The position numbers and the translations under genes are program-made. This document shows, piece after piece, positions 16,831-25,537 of a stretch of DNA of 61,016 nucleotides. The DNA comes from DASWHR01 sp036398095. GTDB lineage: Bacteria; Actinomycetota; AC-67. Numbering within the stretch: the stretch's first letter is position 1; each line of letters opens with the position of its first letter. Under the pieces are notes generated by a model that worked only from the letters and a program-made list of their open reading frames with translations, was not told the DNA's origin and did not search any database. The stretch is taken from contig DASWHR010000055.1 in the NCBI GenBank assembly GCA_036398095.1, forward strand, positions 1 to 61,016. The letters run 5' to 3'.

Positions 16831-17654
16831 CGACGGGCTTGAAGCAGACTCGAGCGGCGTGGAGCGAGCTCGCCCATGGGTACGACACCTACGTGACCCC
16901 CACGCACCTGTGGCTCGGAAACGAAGGCATCGAGCGCGCCGGATTGAAGGCAGGCGAGTCGTTCCTGGACATCGCCGCCGGATCGGGCGCGCTGACCATC
17001 CCGGCCGCGCGACGCGGCGCGAGCGTGGTCGCGACCGACGTGTCCCCAGCGATGCTGGAACAGCTCGCCAAGCGTTCGGCCGACGAAGGTTTGCCCGGCA
17101 TCCAGACCCGCGTCATGGACGGCCACGCGCTGGAATTCGCCGATGACAGCTTCGATGTCGCCGGATCGCAGTTCGGCGTGATGCTCTTTCCCGATCTGCC
17201 CCGTGCGCTCCGTCAGATGCGGCGCGTCGTCAAGCCGGGCGGCCGCGTCCTGATCACCGCGTATGGCCTGCCGGCCCGAATCGAGTTCCTGACTTTCTTC
17301 CTCGGAGCGGTCAAGGCGGTCGTCCCACAGTTTGCCGGCCTGCCCAGCGATCCGCCGCCACTGGAGTTCCAGATCGCCGATCCCGTGATCCTTCGCGCCC
17401 GGCTCGAAGAAGCCGGTCTCGCTTCGGTGCGCATCGAGACCGTCACCGAGACGCTCCGATTCCGCTCGGCCGGCGACTTGTGGGCATGGATCGCGAGCGG
17501 CAATCCGATCGGCGCTCGTCTGGTCGCGAGCCTTTCGGCCGAGCAGCAGGCGACCACCCGCGAGGTGCTCTCAGGGATGCTCCGCGAGCGCGCAAACGGC
17601 AGCGATCATGCAGAGCTGACCAACCCCGTCAACATCGGGGTCGGAATCAAGTGA
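16827..17654 (+). CDS. Class I SAM-dependent methyltransferase (UbiE-like)
   Basis: A 275-residue methyltransferase. Motif I is FLDIAAGSGALTIPAARRG, the acidic loop ATDVSP follows, then MDGHALEFADDSFDV and VVKPGGRVLITAY. The ATG has GGAAAGGAG seven bases upstream and overlaps the flavoprotein stop (ATGA). The context is a LuxR-flavoprotein-methyltransferase cassette; substrate unknown. Confidence 0.88.
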   Translation: MTTGLKQTRAAWSELAHGYDTYVTPTHLWLGNEGIERAGLKAGESFLDIAAGSGALTIPAARRGASVVATDVSPAMLEQLAKRSADEGLPGIQTRVMDGHALEFADDSFDVAGSQFGVMLFPDLPRALRQMRRVVKPGGRVLITAYGLPARIEFLTFFLGAVKAVVPQFAGLPSDPPPLEFQIADPVILRARLEEAGLASVRIETVTETLRFRSAGDLWAWIASGNPIGARLVASLSAEQQATTREVLSGMLRERANGSDHAELTNPVNIGVGIK

Positions 17655-17667
17655 GGCGAATTCGCTC

Positions 17668-17680
17668 GTGCAGACTGCAC
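17668..17680. repeat. Inverted repeat between convergent genes
   Basis: GTGCAG-A-CTGCAC is a perfect 6-bp inverted repeat between the methyltransferase stop and the convergent DegV gene stop. It could form a small hairpin; there is no T-run. Confidence 0.35.
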
Positions 17681-18513
17681 TAGGACCAGAAGGCTGCGCC
17701 GAGCAGGCCGGGGCCGGTGTGGGCGCCCATCAGCGGCGTGAACTCGGCGAGGTGCGCCTCGGCCGGCGCCAGCTCGGCGGTAAGCCGGTCCAGCAAGGCG
17801 CGCGCCTCGCCGGGTGCCGCGGCGTGACAGACGGCGAGATGAAGCGGGCCGCGCGCGGCGGCGGCGCGCACTTCGTCGGCGACGCGCTCGACGGCCTTGG
17901 AACGTGAACGCGGCCGGCCGAGTTGCTCGACCGTGCCGCCCCGGAAAGCGAAGACCGGCTTGATGCCCAGCGCGGTGCCGGCATAGGCCATGAGCGCGTG
18001 GACGCGGCCGCTTCGCTTCAAATACTCGAACGTGTTGATGGTCGCCACGACCTGGGTTCGCGCGGCGACGTCGCGGGCACGGACGGCGACCGATTCGGCA
18101 TCGCCGCCGGCGGCGGCGGCGCGCGCAGCCTCCAGCGCGATGAACCCCTCCCCCATCGACGCGCTCGCGGAATCCACCACGATCACCCGGCCGCCGAAGT
18201 CGCGAGCCGCAATCGACGCCGAGGTGTAGGTGACGCTTACGAACGAAGCGACGGTGACGCACACGACCGCATCGGCTTTCTTGAGCGCCATGGCGAACGC
18301 GTCGTGGAAGTCACCGACGGACGCGCCGGCGGTCGAGACCGGAACCGTCTCGGTCTGCAGCCGGTCGTAGAAGTCGCCGGGTGGAAGGTCGACGCCGTCG
18401 CGATACAGCTCGTCGCCGAACTTCAGATACATCGGCAACACGTCGATGCCGTGCTCGGCGACGGTCGCCGCCGGAAGCGTCGCGGCAGAATCGGTGAGGA
18501 TCCGGACGGTCAC
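17680..18513 (-). CDS. DegV-family (FakB-like) fatty-acid-binding protein
   Basis: A 277-residue DegV protein: it opens with VRILTDSAATLP, then TAGASVGDFHDAF, and later YLKRSGRVHALMAYAGTALGIKP, all family hallmarks. Members bind a single fatty acid and present it to the kinase FakA. Here the coupled partner is instead a sugar-type FGGY kinase; the GTG start overlaps its stop by four bases. No FakA (DAK2) gene is nearby. Confidence 0.9.
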   Translation of the reverse strand: MTVRILTDSAATLPAATVAEHGIDVLPMYLKFGDELYRDGVDLPPGDFYDRLQTETVPVSTAGASVGDFHDAFAMALKKADAVVCVTVASFVSVTYTSASIAARDFGGRVIVVDSASASMGEGFIALEAARAAAAGGDAESVAVRARDVAARTQVVATINTFEYLKRSGRVHALMAYAGTALGIKPVFAFRGGTVEQLGRPRSRSKAVERVADEVRAAAARGPLHLAVCHAAAPGEARALLDRLTAELAPAEAHLAEFTPLMGAHTGPGLLGAAFWS

Positions 18514-20012
18514 GAGTCCCGCAAGTCGGAGACGCTCATCATCGTCTCCTCGTAGCGGGCGCGAAGGCCCGTCCACGACTGATACAGCCCGTCGTAGAGC
18601 GCAAGCCACGACGGATCCGGGCGCACCAGCTCGCCCGCGTCGGCCATCTTCGCAGCGGCGGCGGCGACGCTGGGATGCAGACCCGCGGCGGTCGCGGCGA
18701 CGATCGCGGCGCCGAGCGCGCTCGCGTGCGGCTCGCGGGCGCGTCGCACTTCGCGTCCCATCACGCCGGCGAGGATCCGCACGAAGGTCGGGCTGCGCGA
18801 CAAGCCGCCGCATACGGTCACCAAGCCGGGGTCGCGACCGGAGGCGTCTTGAAGCCACTCGATGCCGGCGCGCGCCGCGTAGGCGACGCCTTCCAGCACG
18901 GCACGGGCGATCTCTTCGCGTCCGGGGTTGAGCGCCGAAACGGGAATCGGGAATGCCAGACCGCCGGAGCGCATCACCGGATAGTCGCCGACGTTGATCG
19001 GCCCCGGATCCACGACCGCGACACCGCGGCTGCCGGGATCCGCATCGCCGGCCGACTGCTCGAGCCACAAATGGTTGCCGCCTTCGCCGATCAGCGCGAG
19101 CAGCCAGTCCACCAGCGCGCCGGCTTCGCCGCAGTTGACCTCCAGGATCGAACGGCCGGGCACGACGTGAGGCGAGGTGACGAGCCGCCGCTGCTCGTCG
19201 ATGATCGCCTCGGCCTGGACCTGGGAGACCGGCATCATCGTGCCGGCGTTGATGGCGACGTCGCCCGGTTCGCGCGCGCCCATCGCGAGCGCCGCGCACT
19301 GGGTGTCGGCGCCGGCGCGCACGACCGGCGTGCCGGGATGCAGGCCGAATTCGCGGGCGACGTCTTCGGGCAGGCGGCCGAGCGGCTCGGTCATCACGCG
19401 CGGCAGGAATCGCGACGGCACGTCGAGCGCGTCGCAAAGCGTCTGCGACCACATGTCGCGACGCACGTCGAAGCACATCGTTTCGGCGGCCTGGGTCGGG
19501 TCGGTCGCGATCTCGCCGGTCAAGCGGAACGCGATCCAGTCGCCGAACGACAGGGCGTGCGCGGTGCGGTTGGCGATGTCGGGCTTGTTGCCGCGGAACC
19601 AGGCGAGCCGCGCCGGCAGATATTTGAAGGCCGGCAGACGGCCGGTGGTTTCGTAGATCAGGTCGCCGTGCTCGCGCTCGAGCGCGATGCCTTCGTTGGC
19701 GGCGCGGCCGTCCGAGTCCGGACCGGCGTAGAGGATCTGGCCTTTCGAGTCCAGCAGCGCGACGCCGTTGCGCTGGCTGGTGATGCCGATGACGGCGATC
19801 GCTTCGGGCCGTGCCAGCGAGGAGCGCACGGCTTCGCGCGTGGCGCTGGCGAGCGACGCCCAGACGCTTCCCGTGTCAAGAACAGGAAAACCGTCCGGAT
19901 CGGTGCGATAGCGCCACCGGCGTTCCGCCGAGCCGATCCGTTTGCCGCCCGAGTCGGCGATAAGCGCCCGCCCGCCGGACGTGCCGACGTCGAGGGCAAG
20001 AACGAGGCTCAT
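18510..20012 (-). CDS. FGGY-family carbohydrate kinase (xylulokinase-like)
   Basis: A 500-residue kinase of the actin-like ATPase fold. The phosphate-1 motif is LALDVGTSGGRALI at the N-terminus, the FGGY signature region is around GITSQRNGVALLD and KYLPARLAWF, and the adenosine motif VCGGLSRSPTF is near residue 420. The sugar substrate (xylulose, gluconate, glycerol and others) cannot be told from motifs alone. It is the first gene of a two-gene operon with degV. Confidence 0.88.
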   Translation of the reverse strand: MSLVLALDVGTSGGRALIADSGGKRIGSAERRWRYRTDPDGFPVLDTGSVWASLASATREAVRSSLARPEAIAVIGITSQRNGVALLDSKGQILYAGPDSDGRAANEGIALEREHGDLIYETTGRLPAFKYLPARLAWFRGNKPDIANRTAHALSFGDWIAFRLTGEIATDPTQAAETMCFDVRRDMWSQTLCDALDVPSRFLPRVMTEPLGRLPEDVAREFGLHPGTPVVRAGADTQCAALAMGAREPGDVAINAGTMMPVSQVQAEAIIDEQRRLVTSPHVVPGRSILEVNCGEAGALVDWLLALIGEGGNHLWLEQSAGDADPGSRGVAVVDPGPINVGDYPVMRSGGLAFPIPVSALNPGREEIARAVLEGVAYAARAGIEWLQDASGRDPGLVTVCGGLSRSPTFVRILAGVMGREVRRAREPHASALGAAIVAATAAGLHPSVAAAAAKMADAGELVRPDPSWLALYDGLYQSWTGLRARYEETMMSVSDLRDS

Positions 20013-20022
20013 AGCGGCGGTA

Positions 20023-20028
20023 AGGCTA
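20023..20028 (-). promoter_or_regulatory. TAGCCT -10-like box for the FGGY kinase
   Basis: TAGCCT on the minus strand lies 10 bases before the ATG, predicting a leader of about three bases. Confidence 0.35.
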
Positions 20029-20047
20029 CCGGGTGGGGCGCGGGAAC

Positions 20048-20077
20048 AAAAAAACGACCCCCGAGGGAGGTCGGGGG
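20048..20077 (-). terminator. Rho-independent terminator of the CoA-transferase/sigma operon
   Basis: On the minus strand a 7-bp stem (CCCCCGA / TCGGGGG) with a 6-base loop is followed by three bases and then seven T residues. It lies just after the stop of the DUF5667-like gene and closes that leftward operon. Confidence 0.85.
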
Positions 20078-20081
20078 CCGT

Positions 20082-20897
20082 CTATCGGCCGCTGTTGCCG
20101 GGCGCGTCGCCGCTGTTGCCGGGCGCGCCGGGCCTTCCGCCGTCGCGCCGGCGCTCCTGGTTTTCAAGGCGTCGCTGCTCGGTGCGCTCCTGCTGGCGCT
20201 CGGCGTTTTCGATGGCGGTCTCGAGGCCCTTCTGCGCCTGCTCGGGGACGCTGCCAAGGATCTGGTTCAAGTGCGCGATGTGCTGGCGCGTGCGTTCAAG
20301 GATCCGGGCGAACGCCTCGTCGGAGGCGAGGGCGCCGGCAGCTTCGAGTTCTTCGGCGAAGTCGGCAGCCAGATCGGTCACGTCCTTGCCTTCGGCGGCG
20401 AGCGCGTCGATCTCATCGATCCGGCGTTCGGCGAACTTCAGGTGCAGCGCGGCCTTGGATTCGGGCGAGCGTCGCATCGCCACCGCGATCCGTTCGGAGG
20501 CGCGCTTGACGCCGTAGAGCGCGTCGCCGGGTTTGGCGTCGGTCGAGGCCGCGATCGCGCTGCCCGCGCCCAGCGTGAGCAGCATCGCAGCCGCGATCGC
20601 TGCGACGACGGCGCGCCGCGCGCCGGTGCGACGGCTGCGTGCCCGCCCGATCGGGACGATGTCGGCACCCGGCCGCGTGCCGTGGTCCGGATAGCGCTCG
20701 GGCGAAAACGCCCGGATCGCATCCAGATGCCGCCGCGCCGCCTGGGCCGGCATCTCGCGTTGCAACGCTTGACGGATTGCCGCCTCCAAGGGTCGGTCGA
20801 GAGCCTCGGCGTCCGGACCGAGGCTCTCGCCGTGCGTCGCGACGGGCCCGGATGCGGGATCCGAAGCCGGGCCGTCGAATTGCCTGGGAGGGGCCAT
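20082..20897 (-). CDS. DUF5667-like single-pass membrane protein, putative anti-sigma partner
   Basis: A 271-residue protein. The N-terminal 90 residues are predicted cytoplasmic, one membrane segment follows (VVAAIAAAMLLTLGAGSAIAA), then the DUF5667-type motif AKPGDALYGVKRASERI and a helical region, with a charged Q/E/R-rich tail ending in repeats of APGNSG. It starts six bases after the sigma gene stop; a GTG one codon earlier is equally possible. Position behind an ECF sigma and one-pass topology suggest an anti-sigma or sigma-controlled surface protein; this is inference. Confidence 0.7.
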   Translation of the reverse strand: MAPPRQFDGPASDPASGPVATHGESLGPDAEALDRPLEAAIRQALQREMPAQAARRHLDAIRAFSPERYPDHGTRPGADIVPIGRARSRRTGARRAVVAAIAAAMLLTLGAGSAIAASTDAKPGDALYGVKRASERIAVAMRRSPESKAALHLKFAERRIDEIDALAAEGKDVTDLAADFAEELEAAGALASDEAFARILERTRQHIAHLNQILGSVPEQAQKGLETAIENAERQQERTEQRRLENQERRRDGGRPGAPGNSGDAPGNSGR

Positions 20898-20902
20898 CAC
20901 GA

Positions 20903-21511
20903 TTACAGCGACACGGGAGGATCGCCGGGTACGCCCCCCGATCCTAGGGGGACGCTCTGAGGCTTTTGCTTGCCGAGCGCCTTGGCCAGGTTCGCGAGCG
21001 CGCGGTGCTGGAGCGCCTTGACGGCGTTTGCCTCCTTGCCGATCACCTGGGCGATCTCGGTGGAGGAAAGGCCCGAGCCGAGCCGCAGGGCGATGACTTC
21101 CCGCTGCGCGTCGGGGAGGGCGTCGACGGCCTGCCAGACGGCGCGCCGTTCGATCGCGGCGATCGCGGCCTGTTCGGTGCCTTCCTCGGCCGGGACGTCG
21201 GCCGCGGTCTCGAGGGGCTGCTCGGGCCGCCGGGTCCGGCGGCGGCCGAGGTCTACGGCCCGGTTGCGGCCGATGCGAAACAGCCAGGCGCGAAACGCGG
21301 GCGCGTCGCCGCGGAACCGGCCGATGCCGCGCATCGCTTCGAGGAAGACTTGCCCGACGAGATCTTCGGCGTCCTCGGCGCGGCGAACCTGGGTCGCGAG
21401 GAACGACAGCAGCGGCCCCGCGTAGGCACGGTACAGATCTTCGAAGGCCGTCAGGTCGCCGGCAAGCGCACGCTCGACGGCGCGCTCAGCGTCGCCCGGC
21501 GGGCCGTTCAA
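20903..21511 (-). CDS. ECF-type RNA polymerase sigma factor
   Basis: A 202-residue sigma-70 of the extracytoplasmic-function type. Region 2 is DLYRAYAGPLLSFL, then DAEDLVGQVFLEAM and FRAWLFRIGRNRAVD; region 4 is LPDAQREVIALRLG, then LSSTEIAQVIGKEANAVKAL. The start is a TTG overlapping the CoA-transferase stop as TTGA; no ATG or GTG occurs in frame before region 2, so a TTG start with translational coupling is the best reading. A DUF5667-like membrane protein follows. Confidence 0.88.
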   Translation of the reverse strand: MNGPPGDAERAVERALAGDLTAFEDLYRAYAGPLLSFLATQVRRAEDAEDLVGQVFLEAMRGIGRFRGDAPAFRAWLFRIGRNRAVDLGRRRTRRPEQPLETAADVPAEEGTEQAAIAAIERRAVWQAVDALPDAQREVIALRLGSGLSSTEIAQVIGKEANAVKALQHRALANLAKALGKQKPQSVPLGSGGVPGDPPVSL

Positions 21512-23232
21512 CGACGACGGAAGTAGCCGTTGGGATCCAGCATTCGGAGCGTGCGGATCTCCGACGGGGTCGGCGGCGGAACCTTTTCGACGATGGGCGC
21601 GACACGCAGATCCCAGCCACAGGCCTCCACCGCGGCCTTGACGCCTGCGTCGAGATCGTCGTCGTGCACCGCGGTGAGGACGAACTCTCCTTGATCCTTG
21701 CGGTAGACACCGTGCGTGGTCGCCATCGCGACGATGCGATCGCCCGGCGAGGTGATGTATTCGACGTTGTCCACGAACCGGTCGCGCTCTTGGGTGGCGG
21801 TCACGATGCTGCACGAGGCGGCGGTCGCGACGTCGTTGGCGCCGCCCGAGCCCATCAGCATGCGGCCGGCGATGCGGGTGGTGTTGAGGTTGCCGCGCTT
21901 GTCGATCTGCGCGGCGCCGAGCGCGGCGACTGACTTCGCGCGGGCGCCGCCCATCAGCACGCCGAGGACGGTCTCGATGTCGCTCAGCATCGAGCAGGAC
22001 GGAAAGTTTCGGTGGTTGAAGATGAACGGCTCGCCGGCTTGCGGCCGGTAGCCGACCAGGCCCATCTCGGCGACCAGGTCCACGTCCACGCCCGCCTGCG
22101 CGCACTCGGAGGCGGCGAGCCATGCGGCCAGGTTCGACATGCCGGCACCGGCGAGCATGTGGGTCAGGCCGTCGGTCTCGATGCGTTCGGCCAGCAGCCG
22201 CGCGCCGGCGACGATCGCGCGCTCGACGGGCGTTGGTTCCTCGTCGAAGTCCACGGCCGTGATCGCGTCGGTGACGTATGGGGGCACGATCGCGGGATCG
22301 GCTTGCGCGGTCAATTGCTTGAGCCGGTCCCGGCCCAGCTTGTCCACGTATGCGGCGCGATCGGGCGGATCCAGGATCCATTCGCGGATCCATGCGTCGA
22401 GCACCTGGTCGTTGCGGCAGGCGGCGCGCATGTCGTGCCAGAAGGGATAGTCCTCGCCGTAGCCGGTGATGGCTTGGATGTCGCGGGCGAAGACGCCGCC
22501 GGGATGCGCGCCGAACGGAACCTCGCAGACGGCCGCGACCACGTGCCGCGGAATCTTCACCATCGACGAGTGCTCACGGATGATGGCTTCGTCGACGATC
22601 TTTTCGACGGTGACGATCGCGCCACGCCGAGCGGCCAGCGCGCCCCAGACGTTCTCCAGCAGCGGCGGCGGGACGAGCACGTTGCCGGCCGCGTCGGCCG
22701 CGGGTGCGTGGAAGAACGACACGTCGGGCGTGAGCGCGCGGATGAGCAGCAGCCCGTCGTCGATCTCGCGGATGTCACCGGCGTTGTCGGTTGCAAGGTC
22801 GGATCCTTTGAGGGATTTCGTGGTCGTCCACGCAAGGCCGCGCGCGGCCGCCTGAAGTCGCTGCGGAAAGGTCATGATCGACCAGTGCCGCCACTCGACG
22901 CCGTTCGCGTGCGAGCGAGTGAAGACCGGGTTCGGGCCCGGCGAGTAGTAGGCGTCGCCCGCCCAGGTGGTCACGACACGGTTCGCGAGCTTTTCGTGGA
23001 TGAGCGGCGCGAGCGCCGTGGACATCGACAGCGACTGGATCTCGAATCCCGGATCGGTGCCGCGGAACTGCTTGAGGATCTCCCACGCCGCCGCCGCGCC
23101 GCGGATGTGGGTCGCACCCAGATGCAGCGCATCGCCCGGCCGCACGTGGGTCGCGATCGCCTCCGCGAGGGCAGAGGTCTTGTCCCGTGAGGCCACGGCG
23201 AACCGCTTCGGAAACTCCCGGGGCTCGGTCAC
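21508..23232 (-). CDS. Fused two-subunit CoA-transferase (GctAB/IpdAB-like)
   Basis: A 574-residue protein carrying both halves of a class I CoA-transferase. The N-terminal half (about 1-300) has the A-subunit pattern (HLGATHIRGAAAAWEIL, AADAAGNVLV), and the C-terminal half (about 320-574) has the B-subunit pattern (MLAGAGMSNLAAWLA, then LVAEMGLVGYRP, whose Glu may be the catalytic residue, and GAAQIDKRGNLNT). Bacterial homologues are usually two separate genes. IpdAB of the steroid-ring pathway is the nearest type I can suggest; substrate uncertain. The GTG start has TAGCAT eight bases upstream. Confidence 0.82.
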   Translation of the reverse strand: MTEPREFPKRFAVASRDKTSALAEAIATHVRPGDALHLGATHIRGAAAAWEILKQFRGTDPGFEIQSLSMSTALAPLIHEKLANRVVTTWAGDAYYSPGPNPVFTRSHANGVEWRHWSIMTFPQRLQAAARGLAWTTTKSLKGSDLATDNAGDIREIDDGLLLIRALTPDVSFFHAPAADAAGNVLVPPPLLENVWGALAARRGAIVTVEKIVDEAIIREHSSMVKIPRHVVAAVCEVPFGAHPGGVFARDIQAITGYGEDYPFWHDMRAACRNDQVLDAWIREWILDPPDRAAYVDKLGRDRLKQLTAQADPAIVPPYVTDAITAVDFDEEPTPVERAIVAGARLLAERIETDGLTHMLAGAGMSNLAAWLAASECAQAGVDVDLVAEMGLVGYRPQAGEPFIFNHRNFPSCSMLSDIETVLGVLMGGARAKSVAALGAAQIDKRGNLNTTRIAGRMLMGSGGANDVATAASCSIVTATQERDRFVDNVEYITSPGDRIVAMATTHGVYRKDQGEFVLTAVHDDDLDAGVKAAVEACGWDLRVAPIVEKVPPPTPSEIRTLRMLDPNGYFRRR

Positions 23233-23240
23233 GGCCGCTC

Positions 23241-23246
23241 ATGCTA
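23241..23246 (-). promoter_or_regulatory. TAGCAT -10 box for the CoA-transferase operon
   Basis: TAGCAT on the minus strand lies 8 bases before the GTG start, a near-leaderless layout for a three-gene operon that includes an ECF sigma factor. Confidence 0.45.
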
Positions 23247-23358
23247 GCGGGTCGTGAGCCCGCACAGTAGTGCAGCGAGATTGTCGCAAACGAGAAAAAT
23301 CGCCAGTCTAGGCTGCTCGGCAACAGGAAGGATCCGGCCGACGGCGAACGGACGGGAT

Positions 23359-25509
23359 ATGAAATCGATAACACGGTTCGTGGCGGCGTTGGCGGTGTTG
23401 TCGCTGATGGGTATCCCGGGTCACGCTTCCGCAGTGCCCGGAACCATAAGCAGAATCGCCGGGGGTGGTGCCGGAGACGGGCTTCCCGCGCTCACTGTTG
23501 CCCTGAACGTCGGGAGTATCTGGCCGTCCCCGAGCCGCGGTCTGCTTTTCGGTCATCTCTGGCGAGTTCGCCAGGTATCCGAGGACGGGGTGATCTCGAC
23601 CATCGCGGGCACGCACGTGCACGGATATGACGGATTCGCGGCCGAGCAGATCGGTGTCGATCGTCCCGCGATTACGGCCAAGCTGGGGTATGCCATTGGG
23701 GCGACGACCGAGGACGGTGCCGGCAACGTGTACTTCAGTACGTTGAACTACATCTTTCGCATTGATGCATCCTCGGGAACGCTTCGCCACGTCGCCGGCA
23801 CAGGAAGTTATGCCTTCACGGGGGACGGGGGCCCCGCGCGAAGCGCGTCGCTCTATCAGCCAGGAGCCATGCTCTTCGATCATGAAGGCAATCTGCTCGT
23901 CGCGGATACCGGCAACAAGCGAGTCCGAAAGATCACTCCGTCGGGCCTTATCTCAACTGTCGCAGGTAATGGCCAGGATGGAGCGGATGGTGACGGCGGA
24001 CCGGCGACGAACGCTGCTCTGGGACCCGTCTTCGGCCTTGCGGTTGATCGGACGGGCAATGTCTACGTATCCGGCAGCGGCTACACCAATCGAATCCGTA
24101 AGATCGACCCCTCCGGTCGAATCTCGACGGTCGCCGGTAATGGGACACCGGGGTTCTCGGGTGATGGGGGCGGCGCGGTTTCCGCCCAACTTCACGATCC
24201 GATAGGCCTATGGGTCGATAATGACGGCGGCCTTCTGATCGCCGATTCCGCAAACTCAAGGATCCGTCGCGTCGATCTCAGCACCGGCATCATCGGGACG
24301 ATCGCCGGCACCGGGCAACCTGTAGCGACAGGCGACGGCGGCCCGGCACATTTCGCAGGGCTCGGTCATGTGAATTGGGTTGTGCAAGACCAAGCGGGGC
24401 ACCTCTTTGTCTCTCACTCGGATGGCAACTCGTACATCCGGCGAATCAACCCCGACGGCGTGATCACGCGATATGCGGGCACGGAGCGTGCCTGCTGCTT
24501 TGCCGACGGGGTTTCCGCCTTGAATGCAGCGTTGGGTGTGGTCAAAGACGTCGCGACGGATCGTTCCGGCAACCTTTTCATCGCTGCCGGGTTCAACGTC
24601 TGGCGGGTGGATGGCCTGAGCGGCATCGTTACGCGCTTTGCGGGGAACGATTGGATCGACTACTCGGGTGATGGGGGTCCGGCTCGCAACGCAGGGCTGG
24701 CGTATCCAGGAAGCGTCGCCGTTGACAAGCAAGGAAATGTGTACATCGCCTCCGGTGACAACCGTGTCCGGATGGTCGATGCAGACACCGGCATCATCAA
24801 GACGATCGCGGGCACAGGCGCCCCCACGATCATGTGTACCCCCAACGGCCCTCGTGGTGATGGACTCCCGGCTATCCTCGTGAACCTCGCATGCGTGGCC
24901 GACATTGCGCTGGACCGCATAGGCAAGAATCTTTATTTCTCCGAGATCGGACGGGGCCGGGTCGCAACAGTGAGCTTAGAAACAGGAATACTCACCACGG
25001 TCGCAGGCGGTACGCAAAGTCTCGTGCAAGGGGACGGGCTTCCTGCGACACTCGCCGAATTGCACTTTCCCCGAGGCATCGATCTCGACCCGGCCGGAAA
25101 TCTGTATATCGCGGAATCGGGACGCGATCGGGTCCGCCGGGTCGACGCCATTACCGGGATTATCTCGACGATCGCAGGAACCGGCGAGTGGGGCGAGCCG
25201 ATTACTGGACAACGCGCGAGCAGCGCCAGGCTTGCGATTCCACTCGATGTCGAGGTCTCGAACAGCGGAGTCGTGTATGTCAGCTCCTTTGTTTCCAGAA
25301 AAGTCTGGTCAATCGATGACGCGGGCATCATTCACCACGTCGCCGGATGCAACTGTGGCGATGTGGTCGGCTCAAGCGGTGGCGACGGTGGACCGGCCAC
25401 CGAAGCGAACTTCGACGGCGTCCCATCCCTCGCTCTTGACGCGAACGGAAACCTATTCGTCGGCGAGTTCGACGGGGGTATAGTCCGCAGGATCGAGAAA
25501 CCGATGTGA
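23359..25509 (+). CDS. Secreted NHL-repeat beta-propeller protein (paralogue 1)
   Basis: A 716-residue protein with a signal peptide (FVAALAVLSLMGIPGHASA) and many NHL-type repeats of the form GNLLVADTGNKRVRKI followed by STVAGNG and GDGGPA, spaced about 50-60 residues. It should form one or two beta-propellers outside the cell. Conserved cysteines occur in the middle (IMCTPNG, NLACVAD) and near the C-terminus (AGCNCGD). It is collinear over its full length with the gene at 39701-41875. The base composition is visibly less GC-rich than its neighbours. It is convergent with a kelch pseudogene. Confidence 0.9.
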   Translation: MKSITRFVAALAVLSLMGIPGHASAVPGTISRIAGGGAGDGLPALTVALNVGSIWPSPSRGLLFGHLWRVRQVSEDGVISTIAGTHVHGYDGFAAEQIGVDRPAITAKLGYAIGATTEDGAGNVYFSTLNYIFRIDASSGTLRHVAGTGSYAFTGDGGPARSASLYQPGAMLFDHEGNLLVADTGNKRVRKITPSGLISTVAGNGQDGADGDGGPATNAALGPVFGLAVDRTGNVYVSGSGYTNRIRKIDPSGRISTVAGNGTPGFSGDGGGAVSAQLHDPIGLWVDNDGGLLIADSANSRIRRVDLSTGIIGTIAGTGQPVATGDGGPAHFAGLGHVNWVVQDQAGHLFVSHSDGNSYIRRINPDGVITRYAGTERACCFADGVSALNAALGVVKDVATDRSGNLFIAAGFNVWRVDGLSGIVTRFAGNDWIDYSGDGGPARNAGLAYPGSVAVDKQGNVYIASGDNRVRMVDADTGIIKTIAGTGAPTIMCTPNGPRGDGLPAILVNLACVADIALDRIGKNLYFSEIGRGRVATVSLETGILTTVAGGTQSLVQGDGLPATLAELHFPRGIDLDPAGNLYIAESGRDRVRRVDAITGIISTIAGTGEWGEPITGQRASSARLAIPLDVEVSNSGVVYVSSFVSRKVWSIDDAGIIHHVAGCNCGDVVGSSGGDGGPATEANFDGVPSLALDANGNLFVGEFDGGIVRRIEKPM

Positions 25510-25537
25510 ACGGCGACCGGTCTGGGGCGACGCCTTT

